The notes under the pieces were generated by a model, which did no database searches, was not told the DNA's origin, and saw nothing but the letters and a program-made list of their open reading frames with translations. A stretch of DNA of 64,000 nucleotides from Olleya sp. Hel_I_94 (GTDB taxonomy: Bacteria; Bacteroidota; Bacteroidia; Flavobacteriales; Flavobacteriaceae). Location: positions 1,555,001 through 1,619,000 of the forward strand of contig NZ_VISI01000002.1 of assembly GCF_007827365.1 (NCBI RefSeq), read 5' to 3'. Every line of letters begins with the position of its first letter. Position 1 is the first letter of the stretch. Below, one piece after another: positions 23,780 through 31,589 of the stretch. The translations under genes were made by a program, and so were the position numbers.

Positions 23780-25060
23780 TTATACTTTGTTCCATTTTTT
23801 TGAAATTGTTCCCTTAGTCAAACCAGTAACTTCAGTTACCGCCTTTTGTGAAGCATTATTTTTTTTAGCAATCTTAATAATGTCTTCTACACTTGGCTCC
23901 GTCGTTTTATGATCGATATTTTCTTCTAATACAATTCTAAAATTCATCAAATAAAACTCATTTAGGGCTATTGCTAATTCGACATTTTCTAAAGTTAATA
24001 ACGATTTAAATTCAGATTTAGAAGCATGAAACATCATAAATACGTTTATGCATAACTTATGAATAGATATTTGCATTTTAGAAATATACTCCTTAATAAT
24101 AGGCTTAGCCATAGCTTGTCTATTGATAAGTCCTTGTGTATATTCAAAAAGAAGTTCATGTGCTTCATTTGTTACTTGAATTTCAAATTGCTTTATGTCC
24201 TCCTCTACTTTTTCAGATTGTATTTTATAATCTAATATATTCTTGATAGATGCAGTATAGTTATTCATTATCTCAGGATTAGACACCCCTTTATGTAATA
24301 TTGAATTACTAGTTAGTTTTGGTGTAAATAATTGTCTATCGATAAAACCACTTTCTAAATTACCGTTAGCTATTAACTTAGGTATAAACTGATGTTGTAA
24401 CCCTCCTAAGAGAGTTGGACAGGATTCATTTATTCTAAAACTTTCCGTTGTCTTTCTTGATATATCAATATATCCATTTGTATATCCTTCCAATAAAAAA
24501 TTACGCCATGCTATACCATCGCGACTATTTGAATTTCCCATTTTCTCTACTAACGCAAAAATTTCGTCTATTAAAATCCCAATTGAGTTAGGGTTATCCG
24601 AATGAATCTTATGAGCTGCTTCAATTGAAGCGTTTTGAACCAACACCTGTTTGCGCTTTGGAGCATCATCTTCCGGATTAGCAATAACTAGGTCCTCTAG
24701 ATGATCATTATAAAACATATCATCAATTATTTTGATAGGTTTAGTCGCTATTTTCATTGCTTCCGTTTTTGCATCTCCACGACTACCAATTATAGTAAAG
24801 TATAAATTTGCATAATTTCGGTAACCAAGAGCTTCTATATAAAAAGTAAGTCCAACAGATGTGCTTACTGTAAATAACATTGAGCATAACATGTATTCTT
24901 TTGGAATACGTTTATATTTAAAGCTACTTTCTATAAGCTCCCTATACTCATTTGGGAGCTTATTGATTATAGTAACTAACATATCTTGAGCTTTCTCTAT
25001 ATTAGACTTTGTCAAATTTTTAAGCTCGTTGCCAATGGTTTCATGATTAATATTTTCCAT
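23780..25060 (-). CDS. DUF3987 ATPase (primase/helicase-associated) with C-terminal HTH
   Basis: This 426-residue protein has the DUF3987 layout: a P-loop-like GSRGDAKT at residues 92-99, a Walker-B-like GILIDEIF at 161-168, and the family's GGLQHQF and GFIDRQLF blocks. The final 35 residues form a helix-turn-helix (KKNNASQKAVTEVTGLTKGT). Members occur in phages, satellites and integrative elements next to primase-type genes and are thought to act in element replication. The next gene upstream ends 2 bases away, so they share a transcript. Confidence 0.78.
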   Translation of the reverse strand: MENINHETIGNELKNLTKSNIEKAQDMLVTIINKLPNEYRELIESSFKYKRIPKEYMLCSMLFTVSTSVGLTFYIEALGYRNYANLYFTIIGSRGDAKTEAMKIATKPIKIIDDMFYNDHLEDLVIANPEDDAPKRKQVLVQNASIEAAHKIHSDNPNSIGILIDEIFALVEKMGNSNSRDGIAWRNFLLEGYTNGYIDISRKTTESFRINESCPTLLGGLQHQFIPKLIANGNLESGFIDRQLFTPKLTSNSILHKGVSNPEIMNNYTASIKNILDYKIQSEKVEEDIKQFEIQVTNEAHELLFEYTQGLINRQAMAKPIIKEYISKMQISIHKLCINVFMMFHASKSEFKSLLTLENVELAIALNEFYLMNFRIVLEENIDHKTTEPSVEDIIKIAKKNNASQKAVTEVTGLTKGTISKKWNKV

Positions 25061-25062
25061 AA

Positions 25063-25398
25063 TTATTCTAAAATAATATTATCATTTAAATCGTAATAAT
25101 TCAAACCATCATTGTTATTAAACATCACATCATTCATAAAATGATTTGTCAATACTATGTATAGCCAAAAGATAAATTTTGAAAACTCTAAGGATTCAAA
25201 TAATCTATCTTTGGTATTATTAAAATCCTTTTCAGGTTTATCATCCAAGTTGGACTCCTGACACATCAATTTGATAAAATCCACATTTAATAAATTGGGC
25301 TTAAAATAAGAAAAGCTTTTTCTGTTTAAACTACAAAGCATCTCTAAATCTCCTTTGAAGCAATCCGTGACATTACTATTAATTACTACATTCTTCAT
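25063..25398 (-). CDS. Unknown element protein, 111 residues
   Basis: This small acidic, soluble protein has a helical middle (SLEFSKFIFWLYIVLTNHF) that could be a hydrophobic helix inside the fold. It ends DLNDNIILE. I do not recognise it. It is spaced 2 bases before the DUF3987 gene and 1 base after the following small gene, so it is part of the element's main operon. Confidence 0.55.
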   Translation of the reverse strand: MKNVVINSNVTDCFKGDLEMLCSLNRKSFSYFKPNLLNVDFIKLMCQESNLDDKPEKDFNNTKDRLFESLEFSKFIFWLYIVLTNHFMNDVMFNNNDGLNYYDLNDNIILE

Positions 25399-25399
25399 A

Positions 25400-25588
25400 C
25401 TAATTTTGAGATTTAGAATTAATTAATAGACTAGCTGGTGATCCAAATAGTTCTTTTTGTATTGTTTTGCGTTCGCTCAACATACTGTGGTTAATCCCAT
25501 GTTCTTGGGAATAGACATTTTTACTTTCTTTTAAATAAAATAGCTTCTTCACTACGTCATCTAAAATAACTTTCATTTTTAATATCAT
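25400..25588 (-). CDS. Unknown small element protein
   Basis: This basic protein has about 62 residues when started at ATG 25588 (MILKMKVILDDVVKKLFYL). An in-frame ATG at 25636 would add 16 hydrophobic residues and is less likely, because the repeated GATTCCGAAC sequence upstream would then sit only 10 bases from the start. It is the first gene of the DUF3987 operon. Its size and position suit a small regulator or excisionase-like protein, but no helix-turn-helix is clear. Confidence 0.45.
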   Translation of the reverse strand: MILKMKVILDDVVKKLFYLKESKNVYSQEHGINHSMLSERKTIQKELFGSPASLLINSKSQN

Positions 25589-25645
25589 CGTATTATTTTT
25601 ATAATTTACTGCAATGATATAAAGAGAAATAGGCAATATTAATTA

Positions 25646-25680
25646 GTTCGGAATCTCAACGGAATGCGTTCGGAATCCTC
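25646..25680 (-). promoter_or_regulatory. Paired GATTCCGAAC operator-like repeat
   Basis: GTTCGGAATC occurs twice in direct orientation (from 25646 and from 25668; GATTCCGAAC on the minus strand) with a 22-base period, about two helical turns. It lies in the non-coding gap 25637-25784, just before the element's replication-type operon. A repressor site is the simplest reading. Confidence 0.5.
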
Positions 25681-25784
25681 AAATACATGATAAACAACTT
25701 GTTCACACATGAATTAAGTAAGGAAAAGTATGTAAAAAGTGATAAAGTTTGATTGAAAAATTTGAAATTTGAGTAGTATCTTTT

Positions 25785-26711
25785 CTATTTATTAACTTGA
25801 GATTTCATTTTTGAAAGTTGATGATTGATAGCATCAATCTGAAATGGTTCCATTTTGACTAAAGTTCTATCTATAATATCAAGTTTTCTTTTTCCTGAAT
25901 AATAATCAATACCCTTTGACACTTTAGCATAAGGAGTAACCGATTTTGGGTTCTTATAAAATATAGTTAAATCTTGAAAAGTTCCTACTATCCTAATAAG
26001 TTTTAAAAAATCAGTTCGTTTTAAGGAGTCTGGTGGAAGCGAATTAAAAATATTAATTAATAAATATTTTTCATCATCTTCAAAATTATTAATCAGATTT
26101 AGATAAATGTTATGCTTTTCAGAAACTTCTTCTAATAAAGTACTACCTTTTTCTACATCCATTGTTGATGAATTAAGAGACGCTTCTCGTTCTTGCTTTA
26201 GATATGGATGTTTAATATCTATCATAGATTTATATTCATTTGAACTTGTAAAAGTTATGCTCTCAAAATCTTCAAAGTAAAAATTATCATACATATCCAA
26301 ATCATATATCAACTCATAATAATCTTTATAATTCTTAAAATGACGCTGTGCTTCCTTTAAAGATGATTCAATTGCTAAATCTGAAACAAACTTAACATAA
26401 GAGGACTTATCTTCCTTATTAAAGGCATTTAACACTTCGTCTTCTAAAACTAAAGTTATAACCACGTCATTATCTCCATCATAATAAAGATGCCTATCGC
26501 AAAAGAGTTTAAAAGATTGATGTTGTCTGGTTTTTAAATCTTCGGTATATTTTATAGAATAATAATCATATAAAAATTTACATATTTTATTATGAACAGT
26601 TGTAAACGGACGCTTTTTCAATTTCTCCTTTTTCATCTCATTAATTACCATTCGTTTTGCTATCGCATATGATTTAATGTAAAAATGATTATATGTTTTA
26701 AAATAATTCAT
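25785..26711 (-). CDS. Unknown element protein, 308 residues
   Basis: This soluble, highly charged protein is rich in Tyr, Phe and Lys. The opening (FYIKSYAIAKRMVINEMKKE) is basic and helical, and an acidic middle contains YDLDMYDNFYFEDFE. No motif for a relaxase, primase or nuclease is visible and I do not recognise it. It lies between the replication-type operon and the integrase with gaps of 148 and 59 bases, so it may be a separate transcript. Confidence 0.55.
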   Translation of the reverse strand: MNYFKTYNHFYIKSYAIAKRMVINEMKKEKLKKRPFTTVHNKICKFLYDYYSIKYTEDLKTRQHQSFKLFCDRHLYYDGDNDVVITLVLEDEVLNAFNKEDKSSYVKFVSDLAIESSLKEAQRHFKNYKDYYELIYDLDMYDNFYFEDFESITFTSSNEYKSMIDIKHPYLKQEREASLNSSTMDVEKGSTLLEEVSEKHNIYLNLINNFEDDEKYLLINIFNSLPPDSLKRTDFLKLIRIVGTFQDLTIFYKNPKSVTPYAKVSKGIDYYSGKRKLDIIDRTLVKMEPFQIDAINHQLSKMKSQVNK

Positions 26712-26770
26712 GATAGGATTAATGTATTCTAAGGGTTATTATTTGAATTAAGAATGTGACTTATAATGTA

Positions 26771-27445
26771 TTATTCCATATTAAATACTGTTTTTAAAAG
26801 AAATGCTGTTGCTTCCTCTTCTGTAACCAATATCTTCTTCTCTTTCTTTGTCTTCTTTATTTTTTCATTTTCAATATTTCCCGAAAACAACCCTGAAGGC
26901 TTAATCAAATCTTGAAACGATTTTAAATCATTCTTATTTAATTTTTCTTTATCAGAGGACAACTCTATTTTTGGTGCATCTTTAAAACTATCTTGAATAT
27001 AATCCCAATGATCTTCAAACGATTTTTGTTGCAGGTCAAAAGACTGAAAGGTCTCTATCTTTAAATCCCTAACATCATTGCGTATGTTTTCAACAAACCA
27101 CGAAGACATTCTTCTACAAAAATCTAACTGCGTACAATATTTGTTTAAAAGAAACTGAAATTGCATTTTATTCAAATCATTTTGTAATTCAAGAAGTTTA
27201 AACGTATTTCTATCTAAACGTTCTTTTTTAACGACTATATGATGAATTGATTTACCATTTTTCAACAAAGCATTAGAACCTTTGCTATTTATTAAAACAA
27301 CCTTGTCAAATAAATTGTCGTATAATTTATCCTCCCAAACGTCTTTATTAAATTGTATCCATATTCTTTTTGGAATATAAAAAACCAGAGGCACATATAA
27401 TTGCTTGGTTAAAGCTATATATACATCGTTTAACGTTTCGTTCAT
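26771..27445 (-). CDS. Unknown element protein, 224 residues
   Basis: This soluble protein has an aromatic N-terminal half (VPLVFYIPKRIWIQFNKD) and a Lys-rich C-terminal tail (EKIKKTKKEKKILVTEEEA). No known domain is recognised. It starts 6 bases after the stop of the integrase gene and is probably co-transcribed with it, as accessory recombination genes often are, but there is no further evidence for such a role. Confidence 0.55.
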   Translation of the reverse strand: MNETLNDVYIALTKQLYVPLVFYIPKRIWIQFNKDVWEDKLYDNLFDKVVLINSKGSNALLKNGKSIHHIVVKKERLDRNTFKLLELQNDLNKMQFQFLLNKYCTQLDFCRRMSSWFVENIRNDVRDLKIETFQSFDLQQKSFEDHWDYIQDSFKDAPKIELSSDKEKLNKNDLKSFQDLIKPSGLFSGNIENEKIKKTKKEKKILVTEEEATAFLLKTVFNME

Positions 27446-27451
27446 ATTTAT

Positions 27452-28762
27452 CTATTTTAAAGATTCTAACATGTGTGAATAATCTTCTGGTAATTCTGCG
27501 TCAATATCTCGCAAGTATTTTTCTAAAGCTGACATGGAAGAGTGCCCTGTTATAAGCATCAATTTACTTTTCGCAGCAAACGGAGAGGATTCTTTAGCCA
27601 AATGTCTGTATAATTTAGTGATATAAGTGTGTCTAAAACTATATAACCCATACTCCGCACCTAAACCAAAATGATCTTTTACAACACGTTTAAAACGCTT
27701 TGTGTAATAATCCCTTTTATTCTCTAAAGCAGTATCCCATTCTCCTCCTATTACTTCTGGAGTAAAAAATGAGTCTTTCTTATTTAACTTAGAAAGGTCT
27801 GGAAATTCCTTAATTAATAAATCAGGAATAATCTTAGTCTTCATTGGACTATTTTTAGCTTTAAATTTTACAGTCTTAGTCTTTAAATCAATATCCCCTA
27901 CTTTAAGTCTACAAACCTCTATTGGTCTTAAAAAATTATAAGAGATAAACTTTATAAACAATAATAGATTTTTATCTTCCCTCTCTAAATATTCAAAAAT
28001 TTCTTCTTGTTTATCTTGAGTATAAGTTTTGTTTCTTTTAGGTATAGCTTTGAGAACAGGTATTTGCTTAATAACATTAGAATTGATAATATCATTATCA
28101 AATAATACTTGCATTATACTGCTTAAATCTGCACGATAATTATTTCTATTTCTAGGACTTGTTCTTTCAAGAATATCGCTTAAAAAATGTGAAATCACTT
28201 TCTTATTAATCTCATCTATTCCAACAATATTTGGATGAGTTTGCTCAACCCATTTAGTAAAGTTTTTTAATCTATTTTCAAAACTACGTTTAGTCGTCTC
28301 GTTTATAAGCTTCTCTTTTTGTTTTAAACCAAAAGCAAAAGCATCCCTATAAGTCATTACAGGTTCTTTAACCTGTTCTACTTCAATAGGCACTAACACT
28401 TGATTAGAAATTTCAGATTTAGTCTTGGTATCCTTAACACTTAATAGCACTTCTTTATTATTAGAATAAGGACTATATCCTTTTGCCAAAAGCTTAAGTA
28501 GTGCTTTTCTATAAGTCACTAAAACAGAAAGTCGTTCTTCTTTAGTTTTAAACTTATTAGCATTTGAATAAATTGGAGTTTGACGTTTTAACTTTCCTGT
28601 ATTAGGGTCCCGATAAGAAAAATAAACATACCAACGTTTTTTGAGGTCTCCGTTTGCTGAGTAAATCTTAGGGGGAGAATAATTTTTTTTCAAAGTTAAA
28701 TCGTATTCAATTTCGTATTCATTTTGCAATTCTTGTGCAAGATAATCAAAAATAGTATGCAT
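27452..28762 (-). CDS. Phage/ICE-type tyrosine recombinase (integrase)
   Basis: This 436-residue site-specific recombinase has an N-terminal arm-type/SAM-like DNA-binding part (KRWYVYFSYRDPNTGKLKRQ at about residues 43-62, then a core-binding region at about 145-250). The C-terminal catalytic domain has Arg279 in FLRPIEVCRLK, Arg377 in SFRHTYITKL, then GHSS, and the nucleophile Tyr416 in ALEKYLRDID. The His usually preceding the second Arg is Tyr here, a tolerated change. It begins 55 bases from the 3' end of an initiator tRNA gene, the usual arrangement for tRNA-targeting islands. It is not an integron IntI: the N-terminal arm domain is present and it lies outside the array in the opposite orientation. 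Confidence 0.9.
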   Translation of the reverse strand: MHTIFDYLAQELQNEYEIEYDLTLKKNYSPPKIYSANGDLKKRWYVYFSYRDPNTGKLKRQTPIYSNANKFKTKEERLSVLVTYRKALLKLLAKGYSPYSNNKEVLLSVKDTKTKSEISNQVLVPIEVEQVKEPVMTYRDAFAFGLKQKEKLINETTKRSFENRLKNFTKWVEQTHPNIVGIDEINKKVISHFLSDILERTSPRNRNNYRADLSSIMQVLFDNDIINSNVIKQIPVLKAIPKRNKTYTQDKQEEIFEYLEREDKNLLLFIKFISYNFLRPIEVCRLKVGDIDLKTKTVKFKAKNSPMKTKIIPDLLIKEFPDLSKLNKKDSFFTPEVIGGEWDTALENKRDYYTKRFKRVVKDHFGLGAEYGLYSFRHTYITKLYRHLAKESSPFAAKSKLMLITGHSSMSALEKYLRDIDAELPEDYSHMLESLK

Positions 28763-28793
28763 AAAAAAACGGTTTAGCGAAAGCCAAACCGTT
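28763..28793 (-). terminator. Terminator after tRNA-fMet
   Basis: AACGGTTT-a-GC-GAAA-GC-c-AAACCGTT forms a strong stem (28768-28793) with a run of T on the minus strand. It separates the tRNA from the integrase start. Confidence 0.75.
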
Positions 28794-28816
28794 GTTTTTG
28801 AAGTAATTCCAATTAG

Positions 28817-28889
<73 letters not shown>

Positions 28890-29008
28890 ATTTATATTTC
28901 CGAAGATTATCTTAGCTTTTAACTTTCGATTCATAATGTCGACCTAATCGTTTCGGACTGCAAATATACAACCCTTTTTGCATATTACAAGCATTATTTC
29001 AACTTTTT

Positions 29009-29191
29009 TTATTGTTCAATATTAAGAGCTTCAAAACCAATAAGTTCAGTCTCCTCAAATTGTGGAGAAATTTGAATTGGATTGCAACACACCTCGCAAT
29101 CCTCTACATAGGTTTGCTTAGTTACACTTGGATCTAGTAACATTGATATGGTTTCCCAACAATATGGACATTGAAAATAGTGCTCAAACAT
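29009..29191 (-). CDS. CPXCG-motif cysteine-rich protein
   Basis: This 60-residue protein has four cysteines in two pairs: CPYCWE near residue 8 and CEVCCNPI near residue 33. This is the CPXCG family pattern, a zinc-ribbon of unknown role. It is widespread as a small cytoplasmic protein. It is transcribed toward the LRR gene and followed by its own short gap. No sign of mobility is seen; from here on the DNA looks like ordinary chromosome. Confidence 0.85.
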   Translation of the reverse strand: MFEHYFQCPYCWETISMLLDPSVTKQTYVEDCEVCCNPIQISPQFEETELIGFEALNIEQ

Positions 29192-29213
29192 AACTTACTT
29201 TTTATCAAAAATA

Positions 29214-29242
29214 AAAATAGCCAACCAAAGGTTGACTATTTT
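29214..29242 (-). terminator. Terminator after the LRR gene
   Basis: AATAG-t-CAACC-TTT-GGTTG-g-CTATT followed by a T-rich stretch on the minus strand, 20 bases after the stop codon. Confidence 0.7.
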
Positions 29243-29262
29243 AAATATATTTTAACAGGAAG

Positions 29263-30078
29263 TTATTCTTGGTTTAAAACAACTTCTGAGTCCTCTAAAA
29301 ATAATGCCATTTTATTTGGCGAGTCGTCCACTACTGTAAGATAATCGTTATTTAGTAAATTATCACTTACCATAACTAATTTTAAATTAGATAATTGAGA
29401 TAACTCAAAAGGTAACGTTCCAGATAACTTATTGCTTGATAACACTAACTCTTCAAGGTTTGACAATTCGGCAATGCTTTCTGGAATTTGACCTTCTAAT
29501 TGGTTATCTAATAAGCTTAATTTTTTTAATGCTTTTAAGTTACTAATATCAAAAGGTATTGATCCACTTAAAAAGTTACTTCCTAACTCTAAGTTACGTA
29601 ATTTAGTTAGACTTGTAATTGACAGTGGAATTTCTCCTGTAAATTGATTACTGTATAATGCTAGCGATTCTAAATTAGAAAGGCTACCAATCCAATTAGG
29701 AATTTCTCCATCAAATTGATTTAAAAACAATTGTAAAGAATACAAGCTTTGCATGCTAGACATAGTTTCTGGTAAATCTCCGGATAACTTATTAAAACTT
29801 AGATTTAATACTTGTAAGTTGCTTAATTGTGCTATTTCTGAAGGTATAGACCCTTGTAGATTATTAAATGACAAATTTAAACTTACAATTTTAGAGTCTA
29901 ATACTGTAACGCCATGCCAAGTATCTATTGAGGCATCAAGATCCCAAGTAGTATTCCACTCTGGTCCATTAGTATTATTATAAAGCGCTATTAAAGCTTC
30001 TTTCTCAGAATTTGATACACTTGCGAATGCTACACAAGCAAAAAGAAACATCACTAAAGTTAATTTTATCGTTTTCAT
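29263..30078 (-). CDS. Secreted leucine-rich-repeat protein
   Basis: This 271-residue protein has a signal peptide (MKTIKLTLVMFLFACVAFA, cleavage after residue 19-20). The N-cap (ALIALYNNTNGPEWNTTW) is of the plant-receptor type and is followed by about seven 24-residue repeats of the form L-x-x-L-x-L-x-x-N-x-L-S/E-G-x-I/L-P. Such proteins are exported and bind other proteins or surface polymers. There is no type IX sorting tail and no lipobox, so it is probably periplasmic or released. It is a single gene with its own terminator. Confidence 0.85.
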   Translation of the reverse strand: MKTIKLTLVMFLFACVAFASVSNSEKEALIALYNNTNGPEWNTTWDLDASIDTWHGVTVLDSKIVSLNLSFNNLQGSIPSEIAQLSNLQVLNLSFNKLSGDLPETMSSMQSLYSLQLFLNQFDGEIPNWIGSLSNLESLALYSNQFTGEIPLSITSLTKLRNLELGSNFLSGSIPFDISNLKALKKLSLLDNQLEGQIPESIAELSNLEELVLSSNKLSGTLPFELSQLSNLKLVMVSDNLLNNDYLTVVDDSPNKMALFLEDSEVVLNQE

Positions 30079-30263
30079 GTTAATGATTTAGGATTAACTA
30101 CATCAAACTTAACACAAAAGAGGTTAAATGACAAATTATTTCGATTAAATGCATTAAACATTAACATTTAATTTGAAATTTAACTCCATTTTATAAAACT
30201 AAAGTCAATATCTCTTCATTTACTAAAATAATCAACCGTTTTAAAGGGTTGAAAATAAAAACT

Positions 30264-31589
30264 TTAAAACTTCACATTCAACAACTCTCCACTTAATTGT
30301 AGCAATTGTAATTCTGCTAATTTAGCTTCATATTTTGCTTGATTTCTACTTAATTCCGCATTAAGTAAATTAAGCTGAGCTTGTCTAAACTCGATTGAAT
30401 TAACTTGACCAATTTTGAATTGCTCTTGAGTACGTTCAAAATTACTTTCTGAAGTTATAATATTTTGCTGTTGTATTGTATATATATTTAGCTTATTGTA
30501 GAAATCTTCCCAAGCATTTTCAAAATCTCTTTCAATACCTATTAGGATGTTTTGTTTTTGAAGTTGTTGCGTCTCTAGATTAACTTTAGCATTTTTCACT
30601 CTAGTTATTGTTCCGCCTCCATCAAACAAATTCCATGTTAAATTTAAACCCCCAGATAAGCCTGTATTTGTACTAACTGCTACAAAGGATGCTGCATTAT
30701 TATTGTTTTTATTCCAACCGTAAGTTCCATTTAAGCCTACTGTTGGCAGGTAGCCTGATTTACTTGATTTAATATCCAATTGGCTTATTGCAATATTTTT
30801 ATCTGTTTGAAGTAAAGCTACATTTCTAGTTTTTGCTTTTTCAAACAAGCTGTCTTTTTGAAACTGTAAAGTAAAGTCCACTGCTGTACTAACAGAAAAA
30901 TCCGATTCTAAAGCATTACCTAATACAACATTTAAGTCACGCTTTGCATTTTTTAATTGTTGCGTAGCAGAGATTATATTTATACTATCGTTATTTATAT
31001 CCACTTCGGCATTTAAAACACCTAATTTAGTGTTTTGACCGTAATCAAATTGGTATTGTGCACGTACTAATCTATCCTTGGAAACATTCAATGTTTCTGA
31101 TAAGGCATCTAAATTTTCTGTAAGCTTTGCGACGCTATAATATACAGAAAACAACTGTGTAATTGTATTTTCAATAGTCTCTCTGGCTTGCAAATCAGAC
31201 AATTGATATTGTTCTTTTAAGCTTTTATAATTATAACGTCTACCTAAACCATCAAATAGTGTATAATTTAAGCTCACTGAAGCATTATACCTGTCACTTT
31301 CTGCTCCATTTAAAACGGTTGATGTTCCGTTTGAAAATTCAGCTTCGGTATTATCTAAATTATAAGTTGCTCCTGCATTACCTGTAAGTGTAGGTAAAAA
31401 ACCAGAATTTAAAATGCTTGTATTATTTTCGGCAACTCTAACTGCGTTATTCGCTATTTTAATTCCGTAGTTATTTTCTAAAGCTAATTTTACAGCTTGT
31501 TCTTGTGTTAAAACATCCTGCGCTTTACCTATAGTAACACAACAAAATATTGCTATAACTAGATTGTAATTAATGCTCATTTTCTTCAT
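30264..31589 (-). CDS. TolC-family outer membrane efflux protein
   Basis: This protein of about 441 residues has a signal peptide (MKKMSINYNLVIAIFCC…GKAQ) and a duplicated helical-barrel layout with the typical opening LTQEQAVKLALENNYGIKIA, the repeated LNAEVDINNDSINI region, and the closing NSIEFRQAQLNLLNAELSR. It forms the outer-membrane exit duct. ATG 31589 was chosen because it gives a good signal peptide; it lies inside the 3' end of the pump gene (20-base overlap). It is the last gene of the three-gene RND operon. Confidence 0.9.
   Translation of the reverse strand: MKKMSINYNLVIAIFCCVTIGKAQDVLTQEQAVKLALENNYGIKIANNAVRVAENNTSILNSGFLPTLTGNAGATYNLDNTEAEFSNGTSTVLNGAESDRYNASVSLNYTLFDGLGRRYNYKSLKEQYQLSDLQARETIENTITQLFSVYYSVAKLTENLDALSETLNVSKDRLVRAQYQFDYGQNTKLGVLNAEVDINNDSINIISATQQLKNAKRDLNVVLGNALESDFSVSTAVDFTLQFQKDSLFEKAKTRNVALLQTDKNIAISQLDIKSSKSGYLPTVGLNGTYGWNKNNNNAASFVAVSTNTGLSGGLNLTWNLFDGGGTITRVKNAKVNLETQQLQKQNILIGIERDFENAWEDFYNKLNIYTIQQQNIITSESNFERTQEQFKIGQVNSIEFRQAQLNLLNAELSRNQAKYEAKLAELQLLQLSGELLNVKF

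Noticed and set aside
27452..28762. The tyrosine recombinase as the integron integrase of the array
   Set aside because: It has the N-terminal arm-binding domain of phage/ICE integrases, starts beside tRNA-fMet in the opposite orientation, and belongs with the primase-type genes. I saw nothing that marks it as IntI.
28768..28793. The hairpin at the integrase start as the attachment site itself
   Set aside because: It is explained as the tRNA terminator (stem, GAAA loop, T run), and no second copy was found in the window.
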